DNA of 64,000 nucleotides from an uncultured Flavobacteriaceae bacterium (GTDB lineage: Bacteria; Bacteroidota; Bacteroidia; Flavobacteriales; Flavobacteriaceae). The translations under genes and the position numbers were made by a program. The notes beneath the pieces are model-generated. The model was not told where the DNA came from and searched no databases. It was given only the letters and a program-made list of their open reading frames with translations. The stretch lies in assembly GCA_947500385.1 (NCBI GenBank), contig CANMSA010000002.1, positions 1 through 64,000 on the forward strand. Direction: 5' to 3'. Below are positions 28,230-37,079 of the stretch, one piece after another (position 1 is the first letter of the stretch; the number at the start of each line of letters is the position of its first letter).

Positions 28230-28451
28230 TTAGAGATACGAGTGCGATGTAACGCTCTTATCCTCTTCCCCGTTGTCATTGTATTTCTTCAATTCGAACA
28301 TCCAGTATACAAAAGCCACTGATCCAATGACAAAAAATAACCAGTTCATGAGGTTCGAGGACCACCAGTTCTCCATAAATCGAAACAAATCAAACGGTGC
28401 AAAAAGATAGTTCACGAACAAATCCTGGATACCTTCAAAAAAAGCTTTCAT
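28230..28451 (-). CDS. DUF6341 family small membrane protein
   Basis: A 73-residue protein with an aromatic N-terminal half (FVNYLFAPFDLFRFMENWW) and one clear membrane segment (MNWLFFVIGSVAFVYWMFELKKY) followed by an acidic tail. I recognise it as the Bacteroidota family DUF6341, which sits beside DUF6427 genes and is sometimes mislabelled as uracil phosphoribosyltransferase because of that neighbourhood; it has no such fold. It is convergent with purD (30 bases apart) and divergent from DUF6427. Function unknown. Confidence 0.8.
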   Translation of the reverse strand: MKAFFEGIQDLFVNYLFAPFDLFRFMENWWSSNLMNWLFFVIGSVAFVYWMFELKKYNDNGEEDKSVTSHSYL

Positions 28452-28592
28452 ACGAAGTAGTTATTACTATTCAACGTTTACCCATACCTTTCATTGTGAC
28501 AAACCAAATCAAAATACGACCAAAAGGTGTTTTTTAATCGATTGGGGAAAGGATATCAGTATATTTACGCTGCAAAAATATAAAAACACAAG

Positions 28593-29531
28593 ATGATTTC
28601 AAGTTTTTTTGGTAAAACAAAGCCAATAAATTACATCGTGCTGCTTGCGTTTGTTTTTATATTCTACTGGTCGGTGCATTTTTTCATCTTTGATCGTTCG
28701 TACGATCCCGAACAATTGTTTCAGCAATTATTGGTGTTGGGAGTGTTGAGTTTTGGTTATTTCGTGCTCAATTTTATCGTAAAACGGAATAAAATAACGG
28801 CTCCCCACTCTTTTACCTTATTGTTCTTTACCCTGCTAATCGTAGTTTTCCCGGAAACGCTTACCGATGCCAACGGTATTTTATGTAGTTTTTTTCTGCT
28901 TATTTCAATGCGAAGGCTTATCAGTCTGCGTTCCCTAAAAAATATACGTCCTAAACTATTTGACGCCACCATATGGATCATTGTGGCCAGTTTGTTTTAC
29001 GATTGGGCCGTTATATGCCTGTTTTTGGTGTATATGGCCATCTATATCTACGAACCAAAAAACTTCAGAAACTGGTTAGTGCCCATAGCGGGTATTTTTA
29101 CCGTATTCATGATCACCTATTGCATCTTGGTTTTAGGAGGTTACACCCAATTTCTTGAGGAGCATTATACCTTTGAGTATGCATTCAACCATAATTACTT
29201 TTTGGATTGGAACAATAGTGCGAAACTTATATTGTATGTCCTCGGCATATCTGTGGTAGGGTTATTAAGTTTTATAAAATTGGGCAAGGCCGGCATGGGA
29301 AAGGTTGCCACCATGAGATTAATAGCGATGCTGTTTGTTTTGGGACTGGTTTTGAAAGTGCTTTTGTCCTCAAAAAATGTGTTCCCGATCATGGTTACCT
29401 TTTTTCCAGCTTCGGTGTTCCTTGCCAAATACGTAGAATCGATCAAAAGGCCGAATATCAAGGAAATTGCGTTGCTCTTGTCCATTTTCGTTCCTTTCAT
29501 GGCCTTCTTTATCGGGTTGATTCTAACCTAA
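28593..29531 (+). CDS. DUF6427 family integral membrane protein
   Basis: A 312-residue protein made almost wholly of hydrophobic helices (about nine to ten), beginning MISSFFGKTKPINYIVLLAF, a start I associate with DUF6427 of Flavobacteriia. No catalytic motif is visible and the function is unknown. The neighbouring DUF6341, purD, DUF4254 and GT9 genes hint at an envelope role but do not prove one. Confidence 0.8.
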   Translation: MISSFFGKTKPINYIVLLAFVFIFYWSVHFFIFDRSYDPEQLFQQLLVLGVLSFGYFVLNFIVKRNKITAPHSFTLLFFTLLIVVFPETLTDANGILCSFFLLISMRRLISLRSLKNIRPKLFDATIWIIVASLFYDWAVICLFLVYMAIYIYEPKNFRNWLVPIAGIFTVFMITYCILVLGGYTQFLEEHYTFEYAFNHNYFLDWNNSAKLILYVLGISVVGLLSFIKLGKAGMGKVATMRLIAMLFVLGLVLKVLLSSKNVFPIMVTFFPASVFLAKYVESIKRPNIKEIALLLSIFVPFMAFFIGLILT

Positions 29532-29587
29532 CGCCGCCAAAGCCCTGTTTGAGTGCTCCAAGATGTAGGTTCCCTGATAATATTGGG

Positions 29588-29595
29588 TATCTTTG
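29588..29595 (+). promoter_or_regulatory. Putative -7 element for the DUF4254 gene
   Basis: TATCTTTG, 17 bases before the ATG at 29613, matches the Bacteroidota -7 consensus. A -33 partner is not obvious. Confidence 0.4.
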
Positions 29596-29612
29596 CGGCA
29601 AAATAACAAAAG

Positions 29613-30215
29613 ATGTTTAGTGAATTCGCCTTTGGTATTTTTGAAGAAAGCATTCAAAAATATCACATACAAGATGATGTGAACCAAGATTTTGAAAACC
29701 CCTATCCAAAGGGAGAGGTTTCACATTTATTGTTCAGAAAAAATTGGATCGATACGGTACAATGGCATTACGAAGATATCATTCGAGATCCCGAGATCGC
29801 GCCGGATGCGGCACTGGTGCTAAAGCGTAAAATCGATGCCAGTAATCAAGATCGAACCGACTTGGTAGAGTATATAGACAGTTACTTCCTTAAAAAATAC
29901 CAATCGGTAGAAGTAAGGGAAGATGCCACGATCAATACGGAGAGCCCGGCTTGGGCGATTGATCGCCTTTCAATTTTGGCACTTAAGATTTACCATATGG
30001 CCGAGGAGGCGAACAGGTCGGATGCGTCAAACGAGCACCTTAAGAAGTGCAAAGATAAATTGGCGGTACTGCTCGAACAACGCAAAGACCTTTCTACTGC
30101 AATTGATCGGTTACTTTCGGACATTGAAGTCGGTAAAAAATACATGAAGGTTTACAAGCAAATGAAGATGTACAATGACGATGAGCTGAATCCTGTACTT
30201 AGAGCCCAAAAATAA
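29613..30215 (+). CDS. DUF4254 domain protein
   Basis: A 200-residue soluble, strongly helical protein. Conserved-looking features are the LLFRKNWIDTVQWHYEDIIRDP segment near residue 42, INTESPAWAIDRLSILALKIYHM in the middle and an RK-rich C-terminal coil. This pattern matches DUF4254, a Bacteroidota family nearly always next to a GT9 heptosyltransferase-like gene, as here (79 bases downstream). A role in LPS core assembly is likely from that pairing but is not shown experimentally as far as I know. Confidence 0.85.
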   Translation: MFSEFAFGIFEESIQKYHIQDDVNQDFENPYPKGEVSHLLFRKNWIDTVQWHYEDIIRDPEIAPDAALVLKRKIDASNQDRTDLVEYIDSYFLKKYQSVEVREDATINTESPAWAIDRLSILALKIYHMAEEANRSDASNEHLKKCKDKLAVLLEQRKDLSTAIDRLLSDIEVGKKYMKVYKQMKMYNDDELNPVLRAQK

Positions 30216-30294
30216 ACGAATTCCCTTTTTTACCGGTTCAAAAGCGCATGTATATTCGGTTGAATGCGCACAGTCCCACTTGATGTAGTGTACT

Positions 30295-31344
30295 ATGAAT
30301 CAAATTAAACATCTTCTGGTCATCCGATTATCCGCTATGGGAGACGTGGCCATGACCGTACCGGTACTCGCCAACTTTCAGAAACAACATCCAAATGTGC
30401 AGGTCACGATACTTACCCGGGGTTTGTTCGCTCCCATGTTCGCGCAACTCGAAAACGTAATCGTCTATGAGGCCAAGGTAAGAACAGATCACAAAGGTTT
30501 CAAGGGCTTATGGAGGTTGTACAGGGAGCTAAAACAACTCAATATCGACGCGGTGGCCGATTTGCATAATGTCTTGCGAAGTACTGTTCTAAAATACTTT
30601 TTTCGATGGGGCGGTACTCCGTTCGTGCAAATAGATAAGGGAAGAAAAGAAAAGAAAGCGCTAACGGCCCTTAGGCCGAAAGAATTGACTGCCCTTAAGA
30701 CAACCCATGAACGATATGCGGAGGTGTTTGCCCAATTGGGACTTTCTGTTACCCTCGATGCAAATACTGTTTTGCAAAAGGAAGCACTTTCTGAGGCAGC
30801 AATAAAAGTAATCGGTCGAAATGTTCAAAAATGGGTAGGCATCGCCCCCTTTGCGGCCTTTGAGGGGAAACAATACCCTCTAGAAAGCATGCAAAGAGTA
30901 CTGGAAATGTTAAAGAATGCCGATAAGTATAAAATAATATTGTTTGGGGGAGGTGAAAAAGAAAAAGCATTGCTAAAAGGGATGGCGGAGCGCTATAATT
31001 GTATTTCCATGGTAGGCAGGTTCCCTTTTAATGAGGAACTTGCCTTAATATCGAACTTAGATATAATGCTTGCGATGGACAGTGGAAACGCCCATTTGGC
31101 GGCCATGTATGGTATTCCAGTAGTGACCCTTTGGGGTATTACGCATCCGTACGCAGGTTTTTATCCTTTTGGACAAGATGCGGAAAATGCCTTGTTGGCC
31201 GATAGGAGCCAATTTCCATTCATCCCGACCTCTGTATACGGGAACAAAGCACCCGCAGGTTATCAAAAGGCAATTGCTTCTATTAAACCGAAAGCTATAG
31301 TGGCCAAGTTAGAAACCGTCTTGGAAAATGAACGCAAGCGATAA
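30295..31344 (+). CDS. Glycosyltransferase family 9 (heptosyltransferase-like)
   Basis: The 349-residue GT-B enzyme resembles ADP-heptose:LPS heptosyltransferases. Landmarks are LLVIRLSAMGDVAMTVPVL at the start, DLHNVLRS in the acceptor domain, then IILFGGGEKEKALL, MVGRFPFNEELALISNLDIMLAMDSGNAHLAAMYGIPVVTLWGITHP, the last being the family donor-site block. It probably adds a sugar to lipid A-core. It pairs with the DUF4254 gene and converges on the tetR-like gene with a 6-base gap. Confidence 0.9.
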   Translation: MNQIKHLLVIRLSAMGDVAMTVPVLANFQKQHPNVQVTILTRGLFAPMFAQLENVIVYEAKVRTDHKGFKGLWRLYRELKQLNIDAVADLHNVLRSTVLKYFFRWGGTPFVQIDKGRKEKKALTALRPKELTALKTTHERYAEVFAQLGLSVTLDANTVLQKEALSEAAIKVIGRNVQKWVGIAPFAAFEGKQYPLESMQRVLEMLKNADKYKIILFGGGEKEKALLKGMAERYNCISMVGRFPFNEELALISNLDIMLAMDSGNAHLAAMYGIPVVTLWGITHPYAGFYPFGQDAENALLADRSQFPFIPTSVYGNKAPAGYQKAIASIKPKAIVAKLETVLENERKR

Positions 31345-31350
31345 GAAGAC

Positions 31351-31968
31351 TTATACCGAGGTTGTTTTGGCCTCGAGCGACTTAAAGTAGTGTCGTATTT
31401 GCGACATGAACCGATATTTTCTGGCCGAAGGGGTCATTTCGACCATCAACGTACGAACACCCATATAGGCACTCATTAGAAAAACAGCAACACCTTCCGC
31501 ATCTACATGCCTATCAATATGGCCATTGAACTTACCTCTTTGAATGGCAGAAACCAAATTTACCTCCCACACCCTTAAAATTTCATTCAGGTGCTTCATC
31601 ACTTTGGCATTGCGGCCGTTGAACTCGTTAATGAAATTGCTAAGAACGAAGCCGTAGTCAAGTTCATTGTGAACGGCTGTTTCCAACGCATTTTCGAAGC
31701 AACTACTAATAAGGTCAAGCGTATGCTCATGTCCCTCAATGGGTTCAATAAGCATGCTATAAATTTTTCGTACCAAGAGATTTTCTATTATTTGAACAAA
31801 AAAGTCCTCTTTGGAATCAAAGTGATAGTAAAACGCGCCCTTTGAAAGAGACAATTCTTTTAGGACATCATCAACACTGGTATTGTAGTAGCCTTTGCTA
31901 TAAAATAGATGTAGGCCGCTCACTTGCATTCGTTGCATGGTAGCCATGCGTTTAAGGTTCTTGTCCAT
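31351..31968 (-). CDS. TetR/AcrR family transcriptional regulator
   Basis: A 205-residue regulator. Residues about 12-58 form the TetR DNA-binding domain with helix-turn-helix segment YNTSVDDVLKELSLSKGAFYYHFDSKEDFF. The rest is the helical ligand-binding and dimer domain, with no signal that names the ligand. It lies 222 bases downstream of arsS on the same strand, so it could belong to that unit or have its own promoter. Its target is unknown; a role in arsenic control is possible but ArsR would be the usual regulator. Confidence 0.9.
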   Translation of the reverse strand: MDKNLKRMATMQRMQVSGLHLFYSKGYYNTSVDDVLKELSLSKGAFYYHFDSKEDFFVQIIENLLVRKIYSMLIEPIEGHEHTLDLISSCFENALETAVHNELDYGFVLSNFINEFNGRNAKVMKHLNEILRVWEVNLVSAIQRGKFNGHIDRHVDAEGVAVFLMSAYMGVRTLMVEMTPSARKYRFMSQIRHYFKSLEAKTTSV

Positions 31969-32190
31969 CGTTGTAAGATTTGGTTAAAACCGACCGCCGG
32001 GTCTAAATAGCTAACTTTGGAAAACTACTTTTGTTGATTCAAATACGTCAAATAACCCAATTAATCGCCCAACGACCCAAATACCATTCTAAAACCGGTA
32101 AAAGAGTGTTTTTGGAAACCTACTAGTTGGTTTGTAACAGTTAAAATGGCATGAGAACAAGTTCGTACCAAAGCGCAAAACCAAGGCTGT

Positions 32191-33246
32191 TTAAGTGACC
32201 GTGCCTTGACAGCTGCTACCCGCACCGGCGGTGCAGCCATAGCAGTGTTGTGATATGATAATATCCCTATTGGCCAGGAGTTCCTCATTGTAGTCCTTGA
32301 TATGTTTCACTTTGCTAGCGACCTTTAAGCCCAACATTTGATTAAAATCACAATCGTATAACCAGCCGTCCCAACTAATAGAGATCGTATTGGTACACAT
32401 TACATTAGCTACGGCAGCAGGGTTATAGGCCTCAACGAGGGCGTACATGTAATCTTCGTAGTTTTCAGAAGCAATAAGATAGTCTAAAAAGCGCGCAATA
32501 GGTAAGTTGGTAATGGCGAAAAGGTTGTGAAAAACGATGTCAAAATCTTCCTTCAAGGCTTTTTTAAAGTCTTTTTCCATCGCCATTTGATCACCTGGCA
32601 AGAATGCTCCCGAAGGGTTATATACCAGATCTAATCGCAATGTACTGTCAGGAAGTCCATAGCCAACGGCGTTTAGCTCCTGCAAGGCCTTGATAGACTT
32701 GTCGAATACGCCTTCTCCACGTTGTTTATCTGTTTTGCCTCTGGTATAATGCGGCATAGAAGAAATGACATGTACGTTGTGTTTTTTAAAAAATTCGGGA
32801 AGGTCGTAGTACTTTTTGTTGGCTCTTATGATGGTAAGGTTCGAGCGTACAATAAAATCTTTGATTCCCGCTTTGGCGGCTTCTTCCACAAACCAGCGAA
32901 AGTCGGGGTTCATTTCTGGAGCCCCACCGGTAAGGTCTAATGTGTGCGCCCCTGTATTTCGAATGACATCGAGGCATTGCGACATGGTTTCCCGTGTCAT
33001 GATCTCCTTCCGGTCCGGTCCGGCATCTACATGGCAATGTTCACAGACCTGATTGCACATATAGCCTACGTTTATTTGTAAAATCTCCAGTTTTTTTGGC
33101 CGTAAGGGAAACTGCCCTATCGCGTCGATTTTGTCTTTGAAAAAAGGGAGTTCCCCATTTGCAAAAATACCCCCGTTTAAGATATCTAGTTGTGTATTGC
33201 TTTCCGCAAGCGCATTGGCTCTTGCCTTTAATGATTTTGTCGCCAT
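32191..33246 (-). CDS. arsS: Arsenosugar biosynthesis radical SAM protein ArsS
   Basis: ArsS is a radical SAM enzyme that acts on methylated arsenic to attach the deoxyadenosyl group, a step toward arsenosugars. The 351-residue protein carries the iron-sulphur motif CNQVCEHC (C64, C68, C71), the DLTGGAPEMNPDFRW segment, and a cysteine-rich C-terminus (CDFNQML, HCYGCTAGAGSSCQG) that marks the ArsS group. Some relatives have selenocysteine; here cysteine codons are used. Two further genes of the pathway lie upstream on the same strand. No arsM methyltransferase is visible in the window. Confidence 0.92.
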   Translation of the reverse strand: MATKSLKARANALAESNTQLDILNGGIFANGELPFFKDKIDAIGQFPLRPKKLEILQINVGYMCNQVCEHCHVDAGPDRKEIMTRETMSQCLDVIRNTGAHTLDLTGGAPEMNPDFRWFVEEAAKAGIKDFIVRSNLTIIRANKKYYDLPEFFKKHNVHVISSMPHYTRGKTDKQRGEGVFDKSIKALQELNAVGYGLPDSTLRLDLVYNPSGAFLPGDQMAMEKDFKKALKEDFDIVFHNLFAITNLPIARFLDYLIASENYEDYMYALVEAYNPAAVANVMCTNTISISWDGWLYDCDFNQMLGLKVASKVKHIKDYNEELLANRDIIISQHCYGCTAGAGSSCQGTVT

Positions 33247-33307
33247 ATAGTTGTCTTCATGTTGAATAAGGTACAGTGAAAACTATCCATACCTACTGCC
33301 AACTAGT

Positions 33308-33643
33308 TTACATAGATAGTTTATCGTATTTGTTCATCATCTGCACGCCATGTACAAGCGTCGCACCGCTTTCGATGGCAGCACCCGCATGCACCGCTTC
33401 CATCATTTCTTCCTTGGTAATACCTTTTTGAAGGCCATCTTTGGTATAGGCATCAATACAATAAGGACATTTTACCACGTGGGAAACGGCCAATGCGATC
33501 AATGATTTTTCACGTGCACTCAACGCACCTTCTTCGAACACTTTACCGTAATAGTCGAAAAATTTAGTGCCGAGTTCTTCGCTCCATTCCGTGATTTTCC
33601 CAAATTTTCGTAGATCTGCTGAATCGTAATATGAATTCGCCAT
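33308..33643 (-). CDS. Arsenosugar biosynthesis-associated AhpD/CMD-like protein
   Basis: A 111-residue carboxymuconolactone-decarboxylase/AhpD-fold protein. The redox motif C-P-Y-C with the downstream His-type context (SHVVKCPYCIDAYTKDGLQKG) is intact, as in alkylhydroperoxidase-like proteins. The subfamily that begins YYDSADLRKFGKITEWS accompanies arsS and has been named arsenosugar biosynthesis-associated peroxidase-like. Its exact step is unknown. It lies 61 bases upstream of arsS and 103 bases downstream of the DUF2064 gene. Confidence 0.9.
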   Translation of the reverse strand: MANSYYDSADLRKFGKITEWSEELGTKFFDYYGKVFEEGALSAREKSLIALAVSHVVKCPYCIDAYTKDGLQKGITKEEMMEAVHAGAAIESGATLVHGVQMMNKYDKLSM

Positions 33644-33746
33644 AATGTTTTTAATTAAATGTGAGCTTCCATGGACTGTAGAACAGCCTTAAGAAATTTT
33701 AATAAGGATTTTTAAGAGTCAAGGAACGGTCTTTTTAAAGAACGTT

Positions 33747-34439
33747 CTAGAAGTGAAGGGGAGATCCCCGGGTATGGGATCGGTTTTGGTGTAGAAATGA
33801 ATAGTTTTCATTCAAATCAAATGGCTCGATGGTCTTTTTGACCATCAAGATGTCAAAAACCAGTCGCCTAAAGCCTTTCGGAATTTGATCGGAGCCGACG
33901 AAGAATTGCTTCAAGTCCCCCATGCTATCAATATCAGATAAAAGAGGAAGCTTATGGGGCGTTATAGCCAATGATGAAGCCACTGCTGATAATGCGCTAT
34001 TCAAAGTAGCCGTTTGCCAAGGAAGGTCTACAAATATTTCCGGGTCAAATTGAGATCGGCTTAAGCCCATTAGGTAAAAACCTCCATCCGTACTAGGACC
34101 TAAAACGAATTGGTTCTCTTGCAAGCGGTGGCACGTATCCAGAATATGGGAGGCCTTCAATTTGGGTGTGTCGTTCCCAATCGTAATAACGTGTTCATAA
34201 CCTTGGTCAAAAGCCCGCTGAATTGCACCGGTAAAACGTTCACCAAAAGTTGCCCCTATTTGGGCAGCTTCATCTACATGAATGTAGGGAATACCGGTTT
34301 TCCGTACGGTCTGAAGACTGTGCTCAGTAAGTTCCTTAAACAAGGCAGTCCCCTTCGGAATCCTCTTGGAGCACATTTCTTCCTCCGGAGAAAGTGCAAA
34401 AACAAGGACGACCGTATTTTGAAATAATGAAACTTCCAT
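33747..34439 (-). CDS. DUF2064/TIGR04282-type arsenosugar biosynthesis glycosyltransferase
   Basis: The 230-residue protein has the GT-A-like fold of the DUF2064 (CofC-related) family: an N-terminal strand (VVLVFALSPEEE), FGERFTGAIQRAFDQGYEHVITIGNDTP with the likely metal-binding GND, and LGPSTDGGFYLMGLSR. Members beside arsS are assigned to arsenosugar biosynthesis as the sugar-modifying transferase. It is the first gene of the minus-strand set. The N-terminal basic motif of some relatives is altered, but the catalytic segments are present. Confidence 0.85.
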   Translation of the reverse strand: MEVSLFQNTVVLVFALSPEEEMCSKRIPKGTALFKELTEHSLQTVRKTGIPYIHVDEAAQIGATFGERFTGAIQRAFDQGYEHVITIGNDTPKLKASHILDTCHRLQENQFVLGPSTDGGFYLMGLSRSQFDPEIFVDLPWQTATLNSALSAVASSLAITPHKLPLLSDIDSMGDLKQFFVGSDQIPKGFRRLVFDILMVKKTIEPFDLNENYSFLHQNRSHTRGSPLHF

Positions 34440-34690
34440 AGGACTGTTGAAGGTGTAAACTTACAAAGAAAAAGTAACTCGGTTAGAGTCGAAAATTTGA
34501 CCCGCTCTTTACAAAAGGAGAAGAATTTATGGGGCATCATTTAATACTGTACACATCTTCCATGAAACTACACCTGGTTATGGAGTTAGCGAGCAACAGC
34601 TTTGAGCGGTCTTTAGCATGTTTTTCAGGCATAATTTATAAGGCACCTATTTTTTGATTTAAAATAGTGTTATGACCAAAAAGAAGGTTC

Positions 34691-34698
34691 TATTTTTG
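34691..34698 (+). promoter_or_regulatory. Putative -7 element for the patatin-like gene
   Basis: TATTTTTG lies 21 bases before the ATG at 34720 and fits TAnnTTTG. It sits in a 280-base divergent gap with no other clear feature. Confidence 0.35.
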
Positions 34699-34719
34699 CA
34701 TTAGGAAAATAGAAGCGTA

Positions 34720-35502
34720 ATGCCGGTAATTTCAGATTCGAAATCAATAGGTCTCGTACTTTCGGGGGGTGGGGTGCGTGGAATGGCCCATATTGGGGTG
34801 TTGCGTGCGCTGGAACAGCATGGTATCTCTGCAAGCAAGGTTTCTGGAAGTAGCGTTGGAGCCTTGGTTGCTGCCCTGTATGCCAATGGGAACCCCATTC
34901 AAGATATGCTGGCCTTTTTTAAGGAAACGCCTCTTTTCAAATACAATTTCATAAGCATATTAAAACCGGGCCTGGTAGATACCGAACGGTATTTTGATAT
35001 ATTCAAGGGCTATTTTCCTGAGAACAGTTTCGAATCGCTGGAGCGCGATTTGCATGTGGTTGCCACCAATTTGCAAAAAGGGGAAGAAGAGTTTTTCTCT
35101 AGCGGCCCATTGATACGTCCTTTGTTGGCTTCAGCAGCTTTGCCGCCGGTTTTTGGACCGGTCGAAATCAAGAATTGCCTCTACGCGGATGGGGGCATCA
35201 TGAACAATTTTCCCTTGGAGCCGATTAAGGGAACTGCCGATTTTATGATCGGTAGCAATGTTTCCGTCATAAAAAAGGTATCCAAAAAAGACATCAACTC
35301 CTCCCTACAGCTGGCGAACCGTACGACCGCCCTGATGATTTATGCCATCAATCGAGAGAAAATTCATCAATGTGATTTGATTTTTGAAGCAATGGAACTG
35401 GAAAAAATCGGGGTTTTGGATAAAAAGGGGATCGAGAAAGCGTACATGATAGGGTATGAGCATGCTTCTAGGATATTGGAAAAATATCTTTCCAGGGAAT
35501 GA
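34720..35502 (+). CDS. Patatin-like phospholipase
   Basis: A 260-residue serine acylhydrolase of the RssA-like patatin group. The oxyanion loop GGGVRG is at 16-21, the nucleophile Ser45 is in GSSVG, and the catalytic Asp157 is in ADGG, giving a complete Ser-Asp dyad. There is no signal peptide, so it likely acts on membrane lipids from the cytoplasm. Its last 35 bases overlap the convergent gene at 35468. Confidence 0.92.
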   Translation: MPVISDSKSIGLVLSGGGVRGMAHIGVLRALEQHGISASKVSGSSVGALVAALYANGNPIQDMLAFFKETPLFKYNFISILKPGLVDTERYFDIFKGYFPENSFESLERDLHVVATNLQKGEEEFFSSGPLIRPLLASAALPPVFGPVEIKNCLYADGGIMNNFPLEPIKGTADFMIGSNVSVIKKVSKKDINSSLQLANRTTALMIYAINREKIHQCDLIFEAMELEKIGVLDKKGIEKAYMIGYEHASRILEKYLSRE

Positions 35503-35845
35503 CAAGGGGCAGTACGATACACCAAATCACAAAAAACACCCCCATACCATTAGGGTAGGGTTGTTTGTTCAAAACGGCGGGCAACATTACAAATACCAGC
35601 CAGCTTCCTTTGTAAAGCAACTGAAACAATAGGATCAATGCCATCTTTTTCGGGTAAAAAACCCCCACAATCGAAAGTAAAAAGATACCTCCCCATAGGC
35701 AACCTACCAGACGAATGACCTCCGTGGTGGGGTAGGCATTCTCGAATATCGTGGCAGCCGCTTTTTGAGGGCTGAATAAAGAGGTAATACTGATCCAGCC
35801 GGCTACCAATATATTGGCAACGTACACAATTTTTAGTGCAATCAT
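35468..35845 (-). CDS. Small four-helix membrane protein, unknown function
   Basis: A 125-residue protein with four hydrophobic segments and short charged loops. I do not recognise a named family. It begins with an ATGA overlap with the SRPBCC gene upstream, so the two are probably cotranslated and may work together. Its 3' end overlaps the patatin gene by 35 bases on the opposite strand. Confidence 0.75.
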   Translation of the reverse strand: MIALKIVYVANILVAGWISITSLFSPQKAAATIFENAYPTTEVIRLVGCLWGGIFLLSIVGVFYPKKMALILLFQLLYKGSWLVFVMLPAVLNKQPYPNGMGVFFVIWCIVLPLVIPWKDIFPIS

Positions 35846-36330
35846 TTTTCCGCGATTTCTTTTATATTCTGCATTACTCCGGGAAGCATTTCTCTAAATT
35901 CTGGTCCGAAGCGCTTTGCGAAAACGCCTGCCAATAGACCTTTGAACCATACTTCGTGGGTAAAGAAGGTTTTTCCCGCTTTGTTTTCAAGCGTCCGCTT
36001 TACATAAAGTCCTCCGAACGGCAGATTGGTTTTAAAGGTATACGATTTGCCCTTTTCGAATGCAACTACCTTGAATTTGGAGGTTCTGCCCTCCAATGAA
36101 ACAATTTTCCCTTTGGACTCCATAGCAAGTTCCCCATCCAAGATAGCATCTTTTAGTCCGGTATCCCAATCCTTCCAATTGGGAACATCTGTCCAAATAG
36201 TCCAAATTACTTCAGGATTTGACGAGGTTTCCAGGGTGTGTGAAAAGTGTTTGTTAGAGGGTTGCGATTGCTGTGCATTGGAAGCTAGCACCATACATGC
36301 ACAAATCAAGAAAGTAAATGAAATTCTCAT
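35842..36330 (-). CDS. Secreted SRPBCC-fold protein
   Basis: A 162-residue protein with a signal peptide (MRISFTFLICACMVLASNAQQ) and a START/Bet v1-like (SRPBCC) domain: SSNPEVIWTIWTDVPNWKDWDTGLKDA near the start and the final long helix RFGPEFREMLPGVMQNIKEIAEK. This fold binds hydrophobic ligands in a deep cavity. I chose ATG at 36330 because it opens a clean signal peptide; an upstream ATG at 36480 would add 50 unlikely residues. Secretion of this fold is uncommon. Ligand unknown. Confidence 0.82.
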   Translation of the reverse strand: MRISFTFLICACMVLASNAQQSQPSNKHFSHTLETSSNPEVIWTIWTDVPNWKDWDTGLKDAILDGELAMESKGKIVSLEGRTSKFKVVAFEKGKSYTFKTNLPFGGLYVKRTLENKAGKTFFTHEVWFKGLLAGVFAKRFGPEFREMLPGVMQNIKEIAEK

Positions 36331-36486
36331 TTTTTTATTTGCGAAGATAGCTTGGCACTTGGTTATTGAACTTACCTTATGGTAAATTCGACTTAGATCC
36401 CTATGCAAGAAGCTAGGGCCGCCCTTAAGGTAAAAATCGAAAGTTAAAATTGTTTCCAGTGCCACCCGAGCAAGGCGCAAGCTGGG

Positions 36487-37062
36487 CTAGCGAGAAATAT
36501 TTCTACGTATTCTACTTAGAGACTGTTGGGTAATTCCCAAATAGGAGGCCAGGTGTTTCAGTGGAACGCGCTGCACCAGTTTAGGCCGGTTTTTTAGCAA
36601 AAGGGTATACCGATTTTCTGCAGTTTCGTTCTGTATTTCCTCTAAAATGTTCTCCGTAAAGAATTGTACTTCTTGCGTAATTTTATCGGCAAAAACCCTC
36701 CAAGCCTCTACTTTAAGTAGCGCTTGTTGCGCCTGATACGAAAGTTGCCAAACGAGACTGTCTTCAAGGGCTTCTATATTTTCTTTGGCGGGCTCTCGCC
36801 GATTGAAACTGCGTTGTGAAGTAAATATATAGGGGTCTTCTGTAAAAAATTTTGTCACCGTTTCGCCATCTTTCCAGATGTAAAACCGCAAAAGCCCTTT
36901 TTCTAGAAAAGAAAGATGATTGCAGATATTCCCTTCTTCCAATATCAGCGCACCTTTTTTATAAGTTGTAACCGAGAATTCCTTAGAAATACGGATCCAG
37001 TCTTCGTCAGACACGGCCACATATTGCAACATGAATTGCTTAAAAACTCCAGTAGTTTCCAC
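36487..37062 (-). CDS. Crp/Fnr family transcriptional regulator
   Basis: A 191-residue regulator with an N-terminal cyclic-nucleotide-binding-like beta roll (GALILEEGNICNHLSFLEKGLLRFY) and a C-terminal winged helix ending LKHLASYLGITQQSLSRIRRNIS. The PR-AA cAMP-binding cassette is not preserved, as usual for this Bacteroidota subgroup. It lies 17 bases downstream of the ferredoxin reductase gene on the same strand and may be cotranscribed with it; neighbouring genes are possible targets. Confidence 0.88.
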   Translation of the reverse strand: METTGVFKQFMLQYVAVSDEDWIRISKEFSVTTYKKGALILEEGNICNHLSFLEKGLLRFYIWKDGETVTKFFTEDPYIFTSQRSFNRREPAKENIEALEDSLVWQLSYQAQQALLKVEAWRVFADKITQEVQFFTENILEEIQNETAENRYTLLLKNRPKLVQRVPLKHLASYLGITQQSLSRIRRNISR

Positions 37063-37079
37063 GTCTTTGTTGAATAGTT

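Noticed and set aside
33739-33748. Palindrome AGAACGTTCT as an operator for the TetR protein
   Set aside because: It overlaps the end of the DUF2064 gene, is only 10 bp and has no second copy near the tetR-like promoter.
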